This document shows, piece by piece, positions 1-9,489 of a stretch of 64,000 bases of DNA. A model generated the notes under the pieces. That model worked only from the letters and a program-made list of their open reading frames with translations, made no database searches and was not told where the DNA came from. Location of the stretch: NCBI GenBank assembly GCA_902599625.1, contig CACKGF010000002.1, forward strand, positions 271,406-335,405. Reading direction: 5' to 3'. The DNA is from an uncultured Pelagibacteraceae bacterium (GTDB taxonomy: Bacteria > Pseudomonadota > Alphaproteobacteria > Pelagibacterales > Pelagibacteraceae). A program made the translations under genes and the position numbers. Each line of letters starts with the position of its first letter. The stretch's first letter is position 1.

Positions 1-387
1 TCAAACTTACCCAAAGATAATCATAGCTTAATGCAACTATATCTAGATGGAAATAAAAATAATTTTTTTACAATATTTGATTTTACCGATCATAAGGCAC
101 CAAAAATTAACAATAAAAATTTACTCTCAGGTTATAACTTTTTAAGAAACAAAAGTATAAAATCAGTAATGATTGCACAAAAGGATGCAGTAAAAAAAGT
201 TTTTAAAAAGCAAGGTCTAAAGTTTAGAAACTTTGAAATACAGAATAAAGACGAGGAAAGTTTGGGAATTATCTTTACGTATTTTATGCTTGAAACAATA
301 TTATTAGGAAAATTGATGAAATTAAATCCCTTTGATCAGCCTGCTGTCGAGTCGATTAAAAAAGAAACAAAAAAAATACTTAGTTAG
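1..387 (+). CDS. pgi: Glucose-6-phosphate isomerase, C-terminal part (cut by window edge)
   Basis: The frame is open from base 1, so the gene starts left of the window and 128 codons remain. The enzyme interconverts glucose-6-phosphate and fructose-6-phosphate in the cytosol. The tail pattern LNPFDQPAVE about 22 residues from the end is the conserved C-terminal motif of the family, and the left edge (PKDNHSLMQLYLDG) fits the family's preceding segment. The ATG at 31 is internal and should not be taken as the start. The stop lies 1 bp from the convergent rsmD stop, so no separate terminator is possible. Identification is confident; nothing can be said of the N-terminal half. Confidence 0.9.
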   Translation, partial: SNLPKDNHSLMQLYLDGNKNNFFTIFDFTDHKAPKINNKNLLSGYNFLRNKSIKSVMIAQKDAVKKVFKKQGLKFRNFEIQNKDEESLGIIFTYFMLETILLGKLMKLNPFDQPAVESIKKETKKILS

Positions 388-388
388 A

Positions 389-949
389 TTATCTCCCAAA
401 AATAATAGTCGATAATCCATAATTCTTTGTATCAATTATATTAAATTTTTTTGGATAAATGTCTAAATCACCTTTTTTTCTGTGAAGAATAATTACTCCA
501 TCTTTTTTTAAGACACCCATTTCAATAATATTTTCTAATAATAAATCTATTTTTTTTTCTTTATAGGGTGGATCACAAAAAACTATCTCAAATTTTTGAT
601 CTTCTTTAAGAGTATCATTATTTATTTTAAATACATCAATATCTATCACTTTTGATCTATTCTCGTATTTAAGATTTGAAATATTACTTTTTAAAATTTT
701 GAGAACTGGAGGATAATTTTCAAGGAAAAATACAAATTTTGAACCTCTAGAGATACACTCTAATCCGAATGATCCAATTCCTGAAAACAAATCTAAAACC
801 ATGCTATCTTTGAGATGAAAATTAATATAGTTAGCGTGAGACAAAACATTAAAAATAGACTCTTTGGCCATATCCTTTAAAGGCCTAGTTGTTTTATCGT
901 TAGGCATAATTAGTTTTTTCCCTTTATTAGAACCCGAGATAATTCTCAT
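389..949 (-). CDS. rsmD: 16S rRNA (guanine966-N2)-methyltransferase
   Basis: A 186-residue protein, the usual size for RsmD, which methylates G966 of 16S rRNA using S-adenosylmethionine during 30S assembly. It opens with the typical MRIISG start, has the SAM-binding glycine loop LDLFSGIGSFGLE near residues 53-65, and the N6/N2-type catalytic motif DPPY near residue 125. It overlaps the purD stop by 4 bp (ATGA), so it is probably translated after purD from one leftward transcript. The pairing with purD looks like compaction and not a functional link. Confidence 0.93.
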   Translation of the reverse strand: MRIISGSNKGKKLIMPNDKTTRPLKDMAKESIFNVLSHANYINFHLKDSMVLDLFSGIGSFGLECISRGSKFVFFLENYPPVLKILKSNISNLKYENRSKVIDIDVFKINNDTLKEDQKFEIVFCDPPYKEKKIDLLLENIIEMGVLKKDGVIILHRKKGDLDIYPKKFNIIDTKNYGLSTIIFGR

Positions 950-2211
950 GTTTTTATCACTTTATGGCCAATATCTCTTCTAAAGAAGCCTTTCTTCCAA
1001 TTTAATTTTTTTATCAAATTAATTGTCTCATCCCTACATTTAGTAAAGTCTTCTGAGGTTGAAACAAAGTTTAATACTCTTCCACCTTTAGAAACTATGC
1101 CAGCTTTTGTTTTTAATGTACCGGCATGAAAAATATTTTGATTTTCAAGAAGATTAAGTTGCTCTAAACCTTTTATTTCAATATTGTTTTCAAATTTTTC
1201 TGGGTAACCTTTTGAACATAAAACAATACAAATACTTTTTGATTTAGAAAAATTTATCTTTAGTTGATTTAATGTGCCATCACAACATGATAAGAGTATA
1301 TCCATCAAATCAGTTTTTAAAGTAGGTAAGATTGTTTGGCATTCTGGGTCCCCCATTCTCACATTAAATTCTATTAAAAAGGGGGAATCGTCTTTAATCA
1401 TAAGACCAATATATAGAAATCCTTTGTAGACTCCTCCATACTCATCAATTGCATTTAAAGTAGGTTCAATTATTTTTTTTTTAATTTTTAATTCCAAGTT
1501 ATCACTTAAAAGTCTTGATGGTGAGTAACAACCCATACCACCTGTATTTTTACCTGTATCACCTTCACCAACTCTTTTGTGATCTTGAGCTGAACCAAAA
1601 AATTTATAATTTTTCCCATCAGTAACTATGAAATAACTCATTTCCTCACCATCTAAAAATTCTTCAATTAAAATTTGCTCGGCAAGGCCAAATTTTCCAT
1701 TAAAAATTTCTTCCGAAGCCTTTTTTGCATCATTGAAATTTTCACATACATAAACACCTTTTCCCGATGCTAATCCGTCAGCTTTTATAACAAGAGGAAA
1801 ATAACTGTTCTTTAAATATTCTATTGTTTCGTTTAAACTTTCACAAATTTTGAATTTCGAGGTGGGAATATTATATTTTTGACAAATTTTTTTAGTAAAA
1901 ATTTTTGAACCCTCAAGTTTTGAAGATATCATATCAGGACCAAAGACCTTTATCGATTTATCTTTAAAATGATTTACAATTCCTTTTACTAATGGTTTTT
2001 CAGGTCCAACAACTAACATTTTAATGTTATTCTGTACGCAATGCTTCTCAATTTCAGAAAAGTTATCAGGATCTAAATTGACATTTTGAGCAATCAGATC
2101 TGTGCCCGCATTACCTGGAAAACAAAAAATTTTGGACACTTTTTTTGATTTCTTAAGCATATAACAAATCGCATGTTCTCTTCCACCACTTCCAATAATT
2201 CCTACATTCAT
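946..2211 (-). CDS. purD: Phosphoribosylamine-glycine ligase (GAR synthetase)
   Basis: A 421-residue ATP-grasp enzyme of purine biosynthesis that joins glycine to 5-phosphoribosylamine. The N-terminal GSGGREHAI nucleotide-binding loop (residues 7-15), the ATP-grasp segment KADGLASGKGVY near residue 145 and FNVRMGDPE near residue 285 are family signatures, and length matches the family. It starts at ATG 2211, 24 bp from the divergent DUF2093 gene, so any promoter for either gene must sit in or beside this very short gap. First gene of a leftward purD-rsmD pair. Confidence 0.95.
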   Translation of the reverse strand: MNVGIIGSGGREHAICYMLKKSKKVSKIFCFPGNAGTDLIAQNVNLDPDNFSEIEKHCVQNNIKMLVVGPEKPLVKGIVNHFKDKSIKVFGPDMISSKLEGSKIFTKKICQKYNIPTSKFKICESLNETIEYLKNSYFPLVIKADGLASGKGVYVCENFNDAKKASEEIFNGKFGLAEQILIEEFLDGEEMSYFIVTDGKNYKFFGSAQDHKRVGEGDTGKNTGGMGCYSPSRLLSDNLELKIKKKIIEPTLNAIDEYGGVYKGFLYIGLMIKDDSPFLIEFNVRMGDPECQTILPTLKTDLMDILLSCCDGTLNQLKINFSKSKSICIVLCSKGYPEKFENNIEIKGLEQLNLLENQNIFHAGTLKTKAGIVSKGGRVLNFVSTSEDFTKCRDETINLIKKLNWKKGFFRRDIGHKVIKT

Positions 2212-2235
2212 CTATAATGATCTTATAACTTAAAA

Positions 2236-2430
2236 ATGAAAAATAAATTAGCTAAATTAAAATACTTACCAAACAAGTTTGAAATAATTGAGCAAGGTGA
2301 TCATGTTATTTGTGCAGTATCTAAGCAAAAAATATACCTACAAAATCTCAATTACTGGAACGTTGAACTTCAAGAAGCATATTTCTCCTATAAAGAAGCA
2401 CAATTAAAAAGAGAAGAAAAAAAGGAATAA
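2236..2430 (+). CDS. DUF2093 domain protein
   Basis: A 64-residue protein matching the small alphaproteobacterial DUF2093 family: the sequence AKLKYLPNKFEIIEQGDHVICAV, then KIYLQNLNYWNVELQEAY, follows the family's pattern of a short beta-rich unit with an invariant GDHV-C-V and YW-VE-QE-Y. No signal peptide or membrane segment. Function of the family is unknown to me. It stands alone on the plus strand between the divergent purD and the convergent lpxL (stop to stop 4 bp). Real gene: coding frame, conserved family pattern, good fit to the space between neighbours. Confidence 0.8.
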   Translation: MKNKLAKLKYLPNKFEIIEQGDHVICAVSKQKIYLQNLNYWNVELQEAYFSYKEAQLKREEKKE

Positions 2431-2434
2431 TAAA

Positions 2435-3292
2435 CTATTTCCATCTATCATGTGTCCATATCCATTGAGAAGGATTTTTTCTAATTTTGTTCTCCAACCA
2501 TTGATTGAGTTTTAGACTAATTGAAGCATTGTTGGCATTCTCATCAATAAAAATTTGCTCATCAAAAGTAATTTTAAAATTAATTTTATTGTATCTTTCA
2601 ATATGTACTGGTTGAATTTTACATCCAAATTTTTTTACAAACTGCGCAGGAATAGTTGTTGTATGAGCTGCGTGACTGAAAAAATTTATCTTTTCACCCT
2701 CACTTACTCTCTGGTCTATCATAATCGCAATACTTACACCTTGCTTAAAAAATTTTAGGGACTCTCTTACTCCATTAATCCCTTTTTTAATTTGATTTTT
2801 GCAAATATATTTTTTGCGTAGTGGCTCCATAATTGAATTGACCATTTTATTATTTAACGGTCTGTAAATTGCAGATAAATCTACTCCTGCTTTTTCGATA
2901 ACCATAGCCATTAACTCAAAGTTACTGAAGTGAGCTGAAATGAATACAACTGGTTGACCATTTTTTATTTCCTCTAATTTTTCTTTATTTTTAATTATAA
3001 TATATTTATCTAAATAACCTTTTCTAAAACTAGATATGAATGGATACTCAGACAGTATCCTTCCATAGTTTCCCCACATCTCATTTGAAATATTTGCTAC
3101 TTCCTCAGGAGTTAAAGAATTATCAAATTTTAATAAATTATTTCTAATTATCTTTTTTGATCTAAGAAATGGTCCAAACGTTTTTCCAAGAAAGCAACCA
3201 AATTGTGATGCAGCCCTATATCCTAACATTTTAAATAAACCAAAAAGAGCAACAATCAAAATATATTCAAAGAAATATCTTACTGATTTCAT
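2435..3292 (-). CDS. lpxL: Lipid A biosynthesis acyltransferase (LpxL/HtrB family)
   Basis: A 285-residue membrane-anchored acyltransferase that adds a secondary acyl chain to Kdo-lipid A at the inner face of the cytoplasmic membrane. It has one hydrophobic N-terminal segment (about residues 8-24), the catalytic HX4E motif in SAHFSNFEL near residue 120, and a C-terminal PSQWIWTHDRWK typical of the family. It overlaps lpxK by 4 bp (ATGA) and is the last gene of the leftward lipid A block. LpxL versus LpxM specificity cannot be settled from sequence by eye. Confidence 0.88.
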   Translation of the reverse strand: MKSVRYFFEYILIVALFGLFKMLGYRAASQFGCFLGKTFGPFLRSKKIIRNNLLKFDNSLTPEEVANISNEMWGNYGRILSEYPFISSFRKGYLDKYIIIKNKEKLEEIKNGQPVVFISAHFSNFELMAMVIEKAGVDLSAIYRPLNNKMVNSIMEPLRKKYICKNQIKKGINGVRESLKFFKQGVSIAIMIDQRVSEGEKINFFSHAAHTTTIPAQFVKKFGCKIQPVHIERYNKINFKITFDEQIFIDENANNASISLKLNQWLENKIRKNPSQWIWTHDRWK

Positions 3293-4227
3293 AACCTCTC
3301 GTTCAAATATTTATAAAACTGCTTTTCTTGATCAATTAATAATTCAACTTTCAAAAAACTTATATCTTTTCGAAAAGTTTTTTTTAATCTTAAATAATCT
3401 TTCTCAGTTGTTAATAACTCACAATTTTTATTTTTTGCTAATTTTTTCAATTTTTGTAGATCAGACTCTTTGTAGTCATAGTGGTCTGGAAATTTTTGAT
3501 ACTTATCAAATTTAATTTTAAATCTTTTTAGAGTGTCGGAAAACGTGTGAGGATTTCCTATCCCACTGAATAAGATAAATTTCTTTTTCTTTAATTTTGA
3601 GTAATTTTTGGGCACGTATTTACCTGTGAAAATTTTTAAATTTGGATTAATCTTAATGATTTTATTGATAAATTTTTTTGATTCTTTATTTTGATCTCCA
3701 TTTATAACAACGACGTCATAACTTTTGATGCTATTTAAACTTTCCCGTAAAGGCCCGGCAGGAATTATTAGTCCATTTCCCTCTAATTGAATAGAATTAA
3801 AACAAACTATTTTTAAATCGTAATTTATTTTTTTTTCTTGCAATCCATCATCAAATATTAACAGTTCTGCGTTTTCGTTCTCTGCTTTAGTAATAGATAA
3901 TTCTCTCGTTTTTTCAAAAATTACTTTGTGTTTAGACTCCAAAAGTTTCTTTTCGTCTAAGTGTGAAGGATAATTTTTTTTAATTATGAAAGTCCTAAAT
4001 CTCTTTTTAAAATGATCGGCTAGATTATTCACAAGTGGTGTTTTTCCAGTACCACCAATATAAATATTTCCAACACAAATTGTTTTTAAATCATAGAAAT
4101 TCTTTTTAATTTTGCCATTTTCATAATAGTTCTTAATGATAACAATTAGTGATAGTGGTAATAATAGTATTGAAATCAGACTTATGTGAGCTTTTTTATC
4201 CCAAAATTTTGGTTTATAAAATATCAT
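3289..4227 (-). CDS. lpxK: Tetraacyldisaccharide 4'-kinase
   Basis: A 312-residue kinase that phosphorylates the 4' position of the lipid A disaccharide. Visible features are an N-terminal hydrophobic anchor (about residues 15-32), the P-loop YIGGTGKTPLV near residues 55-65, FDDGLQ near 127 and a conserved LTTEKDYLR segment near 277. It overlaps waaA by one base (TAATG) and lpxL by four, so the block is translationally coupled. Length is close to that of the family. Confidence 0.92.
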   Translation of the reverse strand: MIFYKPKFWDKKAHISLISILLLPLSLIVIIKNYYENGKIKKNFYDLKTICVGNIYIGGTGKTPLVNNLADHFKKRFRTFIIKKNYPSHLDEKKLLESKHKVIFEKTRELSITKAENENAELLIFDDGLQEKKINYDLKIVCFNSIQLEGNGLIIPAGPLRESLNSIKSYDVVVINGDQNKESKKFINKIIKINPNLKIFTGKYVPKNYSKLKKKKFILFSGIGNPHTFSDTLKRFKIKFDKYQKFPDHYDYKESDLQKLKKLAKNKNCELLTTEKDYLRLKKTFRKDISFLKVELLIDQEKQFYKYLNERL

Positions 4228-5462
4228 TAAATAATCTTTCTCAATTCATATAAATTTTTCTTAAAAATTAAATCCCCAATTTTTTTGAGTTTTTTAATTT
4301 TATTAGAATTTTTTCTTTTATTTTTTAGCAGATTTAATGTTTTTTTTTCTAAATCTTTACTACTTTTTATTCTCAAGGATAATTTTTCTTTTTCTAACAT
4401 TTTATAAACATCTTTAAAATTAAAAGTATAATTACCATGTAAAATATAACAGCCAAACCTTAAGGCTTCTAATGGATTTTGTCCTCCTTTTGAAACTAAG
4501 GATCCCCCCAGAAAGACTACATTACTTAGTTTGTAAAAAGATTTACTTTCTCCATAACTGTCAACTATATAAATATCATAGTTTTTAAGGTTTTTTTTAT
4601 TTTCACTATGTTTTATATATTTTAATTTTTTTTCTTCTAGCATTTGTAAAATTTCATTGGTTCGCTCTATATGTCTTGGAATAATTATTGATACTAAATT
4701 AGGTATCTTTTTTTTATATTTAATGTGTAAATTAGCAAAAATTTCTTCTTCGTTATGATGGGTGCTTGCTGAACATAAAACTATTTTATTTTTAAAATAT
4801 TTTTTATCAATTTTTTTTACTTTATCGTCATGTGTACTGATAAACTTAAGATTTCCTAAAAATTTAACTTTTTCGATACCTAATTTCTTAAAGTATAAAA
4901 AAGTTTCTTTATTTTGAGGAAATATATAATCAAATTTCTTAAGAATATTTTTTCCGAAATATCTTATGAAAAACCACCTTTTAAATGACTTTTCACTCAT
5001 TCTTGCATTGATTAATACAATTTTAATTTTTCTGTTGTTTAATTCAGTAATCATTGCTGGCCAAATTTCAGATTCGACAAAAAAAACAGAGGAGGGCTTC
5101 CAATAATTTAAAAAATTATTCACTATATGAATATTATCTAGAGGATAAAATTGATGTAAAGTTTTTTTAAACTTGAATTTTTTAAATATTTTTGATGAAC
5201 TTAATGTTGAGGTTGTGACTAAAATTTGTTTTATATTCTTATCTTTTTCAAGTTTTTGAATTAACGGAACAATACTTAAAAACTCTCCTACACTTGAGCA
5301 ATGGAACCAAATTAATTTACCCTTTTTTCTTCCTTTTTTAATTAAAGAAAACTTCTCTAAAAATCTTTTAGGATTTTCCTTTTTTTTTATTATTCTATAG
5401 GTGATAATTAGTGGAGATAATATAACAATAATATATACCAAAAAATTATATACTATTCTCAT
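4227..5462 (-). CDS. waaA: 3-deoxy-D-manno-octulosonic acid (Kdo) transferase
   Basis: A 411-residue GT30-type glycosyltransferase that attaches Kdo to lipid A precursor. The N-terminus carries a membrane anchor, then IWFHCSSVGEF (residues 50-60), the family's donor/acceptor motif including the catalytic Glu, and GGSLVSKGGQNPLEA near residue 320 typical of the C-terminal Rossmann domain. It overlaps msbA by one base. The protein is extremely lysine-rich, as are its neighbours. Mono- or bifunctional Kdo transfer cannot be told from sequence. Confidence 0.92.
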   Translation of the reverse strand: MRIVYNFLVYIIVILSPLIITYRIIKKKENPKRFLEKFSLIKKGRKKGKLIWFHCSSVGEFLSIVPLIQKLEKDKNIKQILVTTSTLSSSKIFKKFKFKKTLHQFYPLDNIHIVNNFLNYWKPSSVFFVESEIWPAMITELNNRKIKIVLINARMSEKSFKRWFFIRYFGKNILKKFDYIFPQNKETFLYFKKLGIEKVKFLGNLKFISTHDDKVKKIDKKYFKNKIVLCSASTHHNEEEIFANLHIKYKKKIPNLVSIIIPRHIERTNEILQMLEEKKLKYIKHSENKKNLKNYDIYIVDSYGESKSFYKLSNVVFLGGSLVSKGGQNPLEALRFGCYILHGNYTFNFKDVYKMLEKEKLSLRIKSSKDLEKKTLNLLKNKRKNSNKIKKLKKIGDLIFKKNLYELRKII

Positions 5463-7201
5463 TAATTTTTTTGGATTTGTTTTTCATAAAAATTTTTATA
5501 AACTTTAGAAGTATTTATAAGGTCATCGTGCTTACCTTCCCCAATGACTTTTCCATTGTCAATAACGTAAATTTTATCCGAGTTTAAAATGGTCGATAAT
5601 CTATGTGCAATGACTAAAGTAGTTCGTCCCTTAGTTAAATAGTTAATTGCATCTTGAATTTTTTCTTCTGTCTCTGCATCCAACGAAGATGTTGCTTCAT
5701 CCAAAAGAATAATTCTACTTTTTTTTAAGATTGCCCTAGCAATTGAAAGTCTTTGTTTTTCACCACCAGATAATCTAATTCCATTTTCTCCAATTAAAGT
5801 GTCATATTTTTTTGGAAGTTTATTAATAAATTCTATTGAATGAGATAATTTTGCTGCTTCTTCAATTTGCTCCTTAGTTGCGTCTAAGTTTCCATACTTA
5901 ATATTATTTAATACTGTATCGTCAAAAAGAGTGGTTTCTTGACTTACAAGGGAAATGTTGCTTCTCAGAGATGATAATCTTTTAGAGTAAATAGATTGAT
6001 TGTCAATTTTTATGTCACCACTTTGTGGTTCATAGAACCTTGGTATTAAATTAAGAATGGTAGATTTTCCCGCACCACTATGACCAACTAAAGACGTCAT
6101 TTTTCCTCCCGATATAATCAAATTAATTTCTTTAAGAACTACCCTATCTTCCTCGTTGTAGGTAAAATTTATTTTATTAAATTCTATATTTCCTTGATTT
6201 AAATTGATATTATCCAATTTAGTATCTTCAGAAATTTTTCCTTTCAGATCAATAATTGGTAGAATTCTTCTCGCAGCAGCTAACCCTTGATTAATTGTTA
6301 TGTTAAGAGTTGCAAGCGACCTTACAGGCTGATATGCCAACATCATTGCAGCTAGAAATGAAAAAAAATTACTAATTCCTAGCTCGTCATTAATAATTAG
6401 TTTGCCTGAGTAAAAAATTAGTATTGCAATCATTAAGCCTGTTAAAATCTCCATTATTGGAGACGATCTTGCGTATATTTCATTTAATTTTTTCCCTCTG
6501 TTCATAAGTACTTCCATAGCTTCATCAGCTCTTGCAGTTTCGTATGACTCTTTTTGAAATATTTTAATTAATTTATGATTTTTGAAAATTTCTAGTAAAT
6601 AAGTGTTAACTAACCCAGCTTGATTCATGGCCTGGGTCGTGACTTTTGTAATTCTTTTACCCAACAAATTTGCAAAAAAACTTGCAAGTGGAATCATTAT
6701 AATTGCAACTAATGACAATTTCCAATTTTGATAAAACATTACAGACATAAGTCCAATTAAAGTAAGGGTATCTTTTAACAAATTTAATATTGCAACACTC
6801 ACTAATCCTGTCATAAAGTTTACGTCATTTATTATATTTGTTATAATTTTTCCTGAATGTTTTTTATCTATAAAATTAGTGTCTGCTTTTATTAATGCTT
6901 TCATCATATCCATCTTCAGAGATTTTCTTATTTCCTCTGAAATTCTAATCATAATTACTTTTGCCCCATAAAGTGATATTCCTTTTGCGGCGAAGGCCAT
7001 AACAATTAAAAAGGGGATTAGAATGATTAACGTAGTATCCTTGTTAATAAAAATTTTTTCTATGGCGGGATCAAGCAAATATGCAATTGATGAAGTGCTT
7101 CCCGCGAGTATTATAGCAAATATTAGTGCTATAAATATTTTGTTTAAATATTTTTTTGTATAGTCCTTATACAATCTTATTAGTATTTCAGAGTCTTTCA
7201 T
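5462..7201 (-). CDS. msbA: Lipid A export ABC transporter, permease and ATPase (MsbA-like)
   Basis: A 579-residue half transporter: six-helix membrane domain (about residues 15-310) followed by an ABC ATPase domain. Walker A GHSGAGKST near residue 371, signature LSGGEKQRLS near 474, Walker B ILLDEATSSLD near 494 and the H-loop VIAHRLST near 526 are all intact. MsbA flips lipid A-core across the inner membrane. Its place between waaA and ubiA, overlapping both, supports that substrate over a drug or peptide. Head of the lipid A genes on this strand, after ubiA. Confidence 0.9.
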   Translation of the reverse strand: MKDSEILIRLYKDYTKKYLNKIFIALIFAIILAGSTSSIAYLLDPAIEKIFINKDTTLIILIPFLIVMAFAAKGISLYGAKVIMIRISEEIRKSLKMDMMKALIKADTNFIDKKHSGKIITNIINDVNFMTGLVSVAILNLLKDTLTLIGLMSVMFYQNWKLSLVAIIMIPLASFFANLLGKRITKVTTQAMNQAGLVNTYLLEIFKNHKLIKIFQKESYETARADEAMEVLMNRGKKLNEIYARSSPIMEILTGLMIAILIFYSGKLIINDELGISNFFSFLAAMMLAYQPVRSLATLNITINQGLAAARRILPIIDLKGKISEDTKLDNINLNQGNIEFNKINFTYNEEDRVVLKEINLIISGGKMTSLVGHSGAGKSTILNLIPRFYEPQSGDIKIDNQSIYSKRLSSLRSNISLVSQETTLFDDTVLNNIKYGNLDATKEQIEEAAKLSHSIEFINKLPKKYDTLIGENGIRLSGGEKQRLSIARAILKKSRIILLDEATSSLDAETEEKIQDAINYLTKGRTTLVIAHRLSTILNSDKIYVIDNGKVIGEGKHDDLINTSKVYKNFYEKQIQKN

Positions 7202-8067
7202 GAATAGTAGCCACCTATTAAAATATTTATAAATACAAGAAATCCTAAAAAATTATTACTTTTAAATATTTTTAAACAAATTTGTGGTTCTAAAATGTTA
7301 AAATTTTTTATTTGAAAATATATTAGATGCAATAAAATCAAAATTGAAAACATGAAGAAATAAAGACTATAAGACATTAATATTCCTATCAAAAAAATTG
7401 ACATATAAAAAATTAAATAACATAGAAATAGAAATAATTTTGGATTTTTTTTGAATTTTATTGATGTTGATTTTACCCCTATAATTTCATCATCTTTAAT
7501 ATCTTGAAACCCATATATAGTGTCGTAACCTAGTGTCCAAAATATGGCTCCAAAATAAAAAATCAAAGGGTAGTAGCTAAATTCATTAGTTAAAGAAATC
7601 CAAGCCATCACCAAACCATAATTGAACGTAAGTCCTAAAAATAATTGAGGCCAATAAGTAAATCTCTTCATCAAAGGATAGGAAAATGCAAAAGGCATTG
7701 AGGCCAATCCCAAAAAAATTGTTTTTTGGTTAAACTGAATTAAAATTAATAAAGCCAGAGAACACAATAAAAAAACATAAACTAAAGCTAACTGGACTGA
7801 AATTTTCCCAGATGCAATTGGTCTGTCTTTTGTTCTTTCAACCATAACATCAATTTTTCTATCCAAGATATCATTAACAATACATCCTGCAGATCTCATT
7901 AATACAGCACCACAAAAAAACAAGAAACAGTGTTTTAAGTAAACATAATTATTATTTGAAAATTGATTTGCTAGTGTGAGACCCCATACACATGGCCAAA
8001 ATAAAAGCATAAATCCAATAGGTTTCTTGAGTCTCGTCAATTCTAAAAATACTTCAAAATTTTTCAT
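7198..8067 (-). CDS. ubiA: 4-hydroxybenzoate polyprenyltransferase
   Basis: A multi-spanning prenyltransferase that joins the polyprenyl tail to 4-hydroxybenzoate in ubiquinone synthesis. The two Asp-rich Mg-diphosphate motifs are seen: NDILDRKIDVMVERT after the second helix and GYDTIYGFQDIKDD near the middle. The frame is open to a TTG at 8109 and an ATG at 8103, but I prefer the ATG at 8067, because MKNFEVFLELTRLKKPIG matches the usual N-terminus. The stop overlaps msbA by 4 bp. Ubiquinone fits the quinol-consuming bc1 and oxidase genes nearby. Confidence 0.9.
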   Translation of the reverse strand: MKNFEVFLELTRLKKPIGFMLLFWPCVWGLTLANQFSNNNYVYLKHCFLFFCGAVLMRSAGCIVNDILDRKIDVMVERTKDRPIASGKISVQLALVYVFLLCSLALLILIQFNQKTIFLGLASMPFAFSYPLMKRFTYWPQLFLGLTFNYGLVMAWISLTNEFSYYPLIFYFGAIFWTLGYDTIYGFQDIKDDEIIGVKSTSIKFKKNPKLFLFLCYLIFYMSIFLIGILMSYSLYFFMFSILILLHLIYFQIKNFNILEPQICLKIFKSNNFLGFLVFINILIGGYYS

Positions 8068-8120
8068 GATAATTTTCTTGTAAATAACAAAGCATCGTTT
8101 CATAATCAAACTGATTCGTT

Positions 8121-8528
8121 ATGGACATTGATTATACAGTCACAGCTTTGATGTTTCCTGCAATACCACTTATTATGGGCGTATACAGTAACAGATTTCA
8201 TACATTAAGTAACTTGATAAGAAAAATTCATGATGAGCACGTTTTTGAAAAACACACCCCACCTGAATGGAAAAATCAGTTAATTAATCTTAATGATAGG
8301 ATAGGGGTTTTAAAACTTACAATTATGTTTTCGGCTTTTGGTTTTTTATTCAATATGCTAACTGTATTTGCTCTTTATTTGGATAAGATATTAGTTGCAA
8401 GAATTATATTTGGATCATGTTGCTTATCAATGATGATATCTATAATTTTTTTTATAAGAGAAATTCAAATTTCTACTAAAGCCCTAAAGTTGCATATTTC
8501 GGACATGGATGTGCAATTTAAGGAATAA
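8121..8528 (+). CDS. DUF2721 family membrane protein
   Basis: A 135-residue protein with three predicted hydrophobic segments (about residues 7-22, 66-86 and 90-112) separated by a charged loop with an RFHTLSNLIRKIHDE motif, the pattern of DUF2721 inner-membrane proteins. Function unknown. It is a lone plus-strand gene; its 3' end overlaps the convergent oxidoreductase by 11 bp and its 5' side faces ubiA. No partner is suggested by context. Confidence 0.7.
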   Translation: MDIDYTVTALMFPAIPLIMGVYSNRFHTLSNLIRKIHDEHVFEKHTPPEWKNQLINLNDRIGVLKLTIMFSAFGFLFNMLTVFALYLDKILVARIIFGSCCLSMMISIIFFIREIQISTKALKLHISDMDVQFKE

Positions 8529-9489
8529 TTATTGCTGGACCTAAAATTTTTCTATTTTCTAAATCTTGATGAGCAATTGATGCGTCTTTCAAAGCATATT
8601 TTTTAAATATTTCAACTTTAACTGCTCCTGATTTAACCATTTCAAAAAGCTTGTTTGATGCTTCATCCAATTCCTCTCTTGTAGAGGTGTAGTGTGCAAT
8701 GCTAGGTCTTGTAAGGTACAAGCCTTTTGGTGCAATAAGTTTTCCAACATCAACAGGATCCAATTTTCCAGATGCGTTACCAAATGAAACCATTGTTCCT
8801 CGCATTTTTAAACACCCTAATGAATTTTCTAGAGTATTTTTTCCAACCCCATCATATACTACCGGTAAACCTTCGTTATTGGTTAATTCTAAAACCTTAT
8901 CTTTAAAATTTTCTTTATTGTAATTAATCACTTCATCACATCCAAATTTTTTTGCTAATTCGATTTTTTCGTCTGATCCAACTGTTCCTATTACCTTACA
9001 GCCTAAACTTTTTGCCCATTGGCAAAAAATTTGACCAACTCCACCGGCTGCAGCGTGGAACAAAACTGTTTGACCTTTTTTAACTGGATACGTTTTGTGG
9101 AGTAGATAAAAAGTTGTTAAACCTTTGGTCATTAAACAAGCTACAATCTCAATATCCATTCCATCTGGTACTTTCACTAAATTTTTTGTTGGATAAATTC
9201 TATGTGTTGAATATGAACCAAGTGGTGCAGCTGCGTATGCTACCTTATCACCTTCTTTAAAATCTTTCACACCTGGCCCAACTTTTTCTATTATTCCTGC
9301 AGCTTCAAGTCCAATACCTGATGGAAGTGGGACAGGATACAATCCTGACCTATGATATGTATCAATAAAGTTTAAACCTATAGCTGAATGCTTTATTAAT
9401 ACCTCATTCTCTTTAGGGTCAGAGACAGACAATTTTTCGTATTTTAAAACCTCAGGACCACCAGTTTTTGAAAAGTTTATAAAATGCAT
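8518..9489 (-). CDS. qor: NADPH:quinone oxidoreductase, zinc-independent MDR family
   Basis: A 323-residue medium-chain dehydrogenase/reductase of the zeta-crystallin type. It has the GroES-like N-terminal domain with GLNFIDTYHRSGLYP (residues 38-52) and GLEAAG, and a Rossmann domain with the NADPH loop AAAGGVGQ near 145-152. The catalytic zinc ligands of alcohol dehydrogenases are absent, as expected. Likely a cytosolic NADPH-dependent quinone or enal reductase. It is 0 bp from the pirin gene and probably co-transcribed with it. Substrate cannot be read from sequence. Confidence 0.85.
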   Translation of the reverse strand: MHFINFSKTGGPEVLKYEKLSVSDPKENEVLIKHSAIGLNFIDTYHRSGLYPVPLPSGIGLEAAGIIEKVGPGVKDFKEGDKVAYAAAPLGSYSTHRIYPTKNLVKVPDGMDIEIVACLMTKGLTTFYLLHKTYPVKKGQTVLFHAAAGGVGQIFCQWAKSLGCKVIGTVGSDEKIELAKKFGCDEVINYNKENFKDKVLELTNNEGLPVVYDGVGKNTLENSLGCLKMRGTMVSFGNASGKLDPVDVGKLIAPKGLYLTRPSIAHYTSTREELDEASNKLFEMVKSGAVKVEIFKKYALKDASIAHQDLENRKILGPAIIIP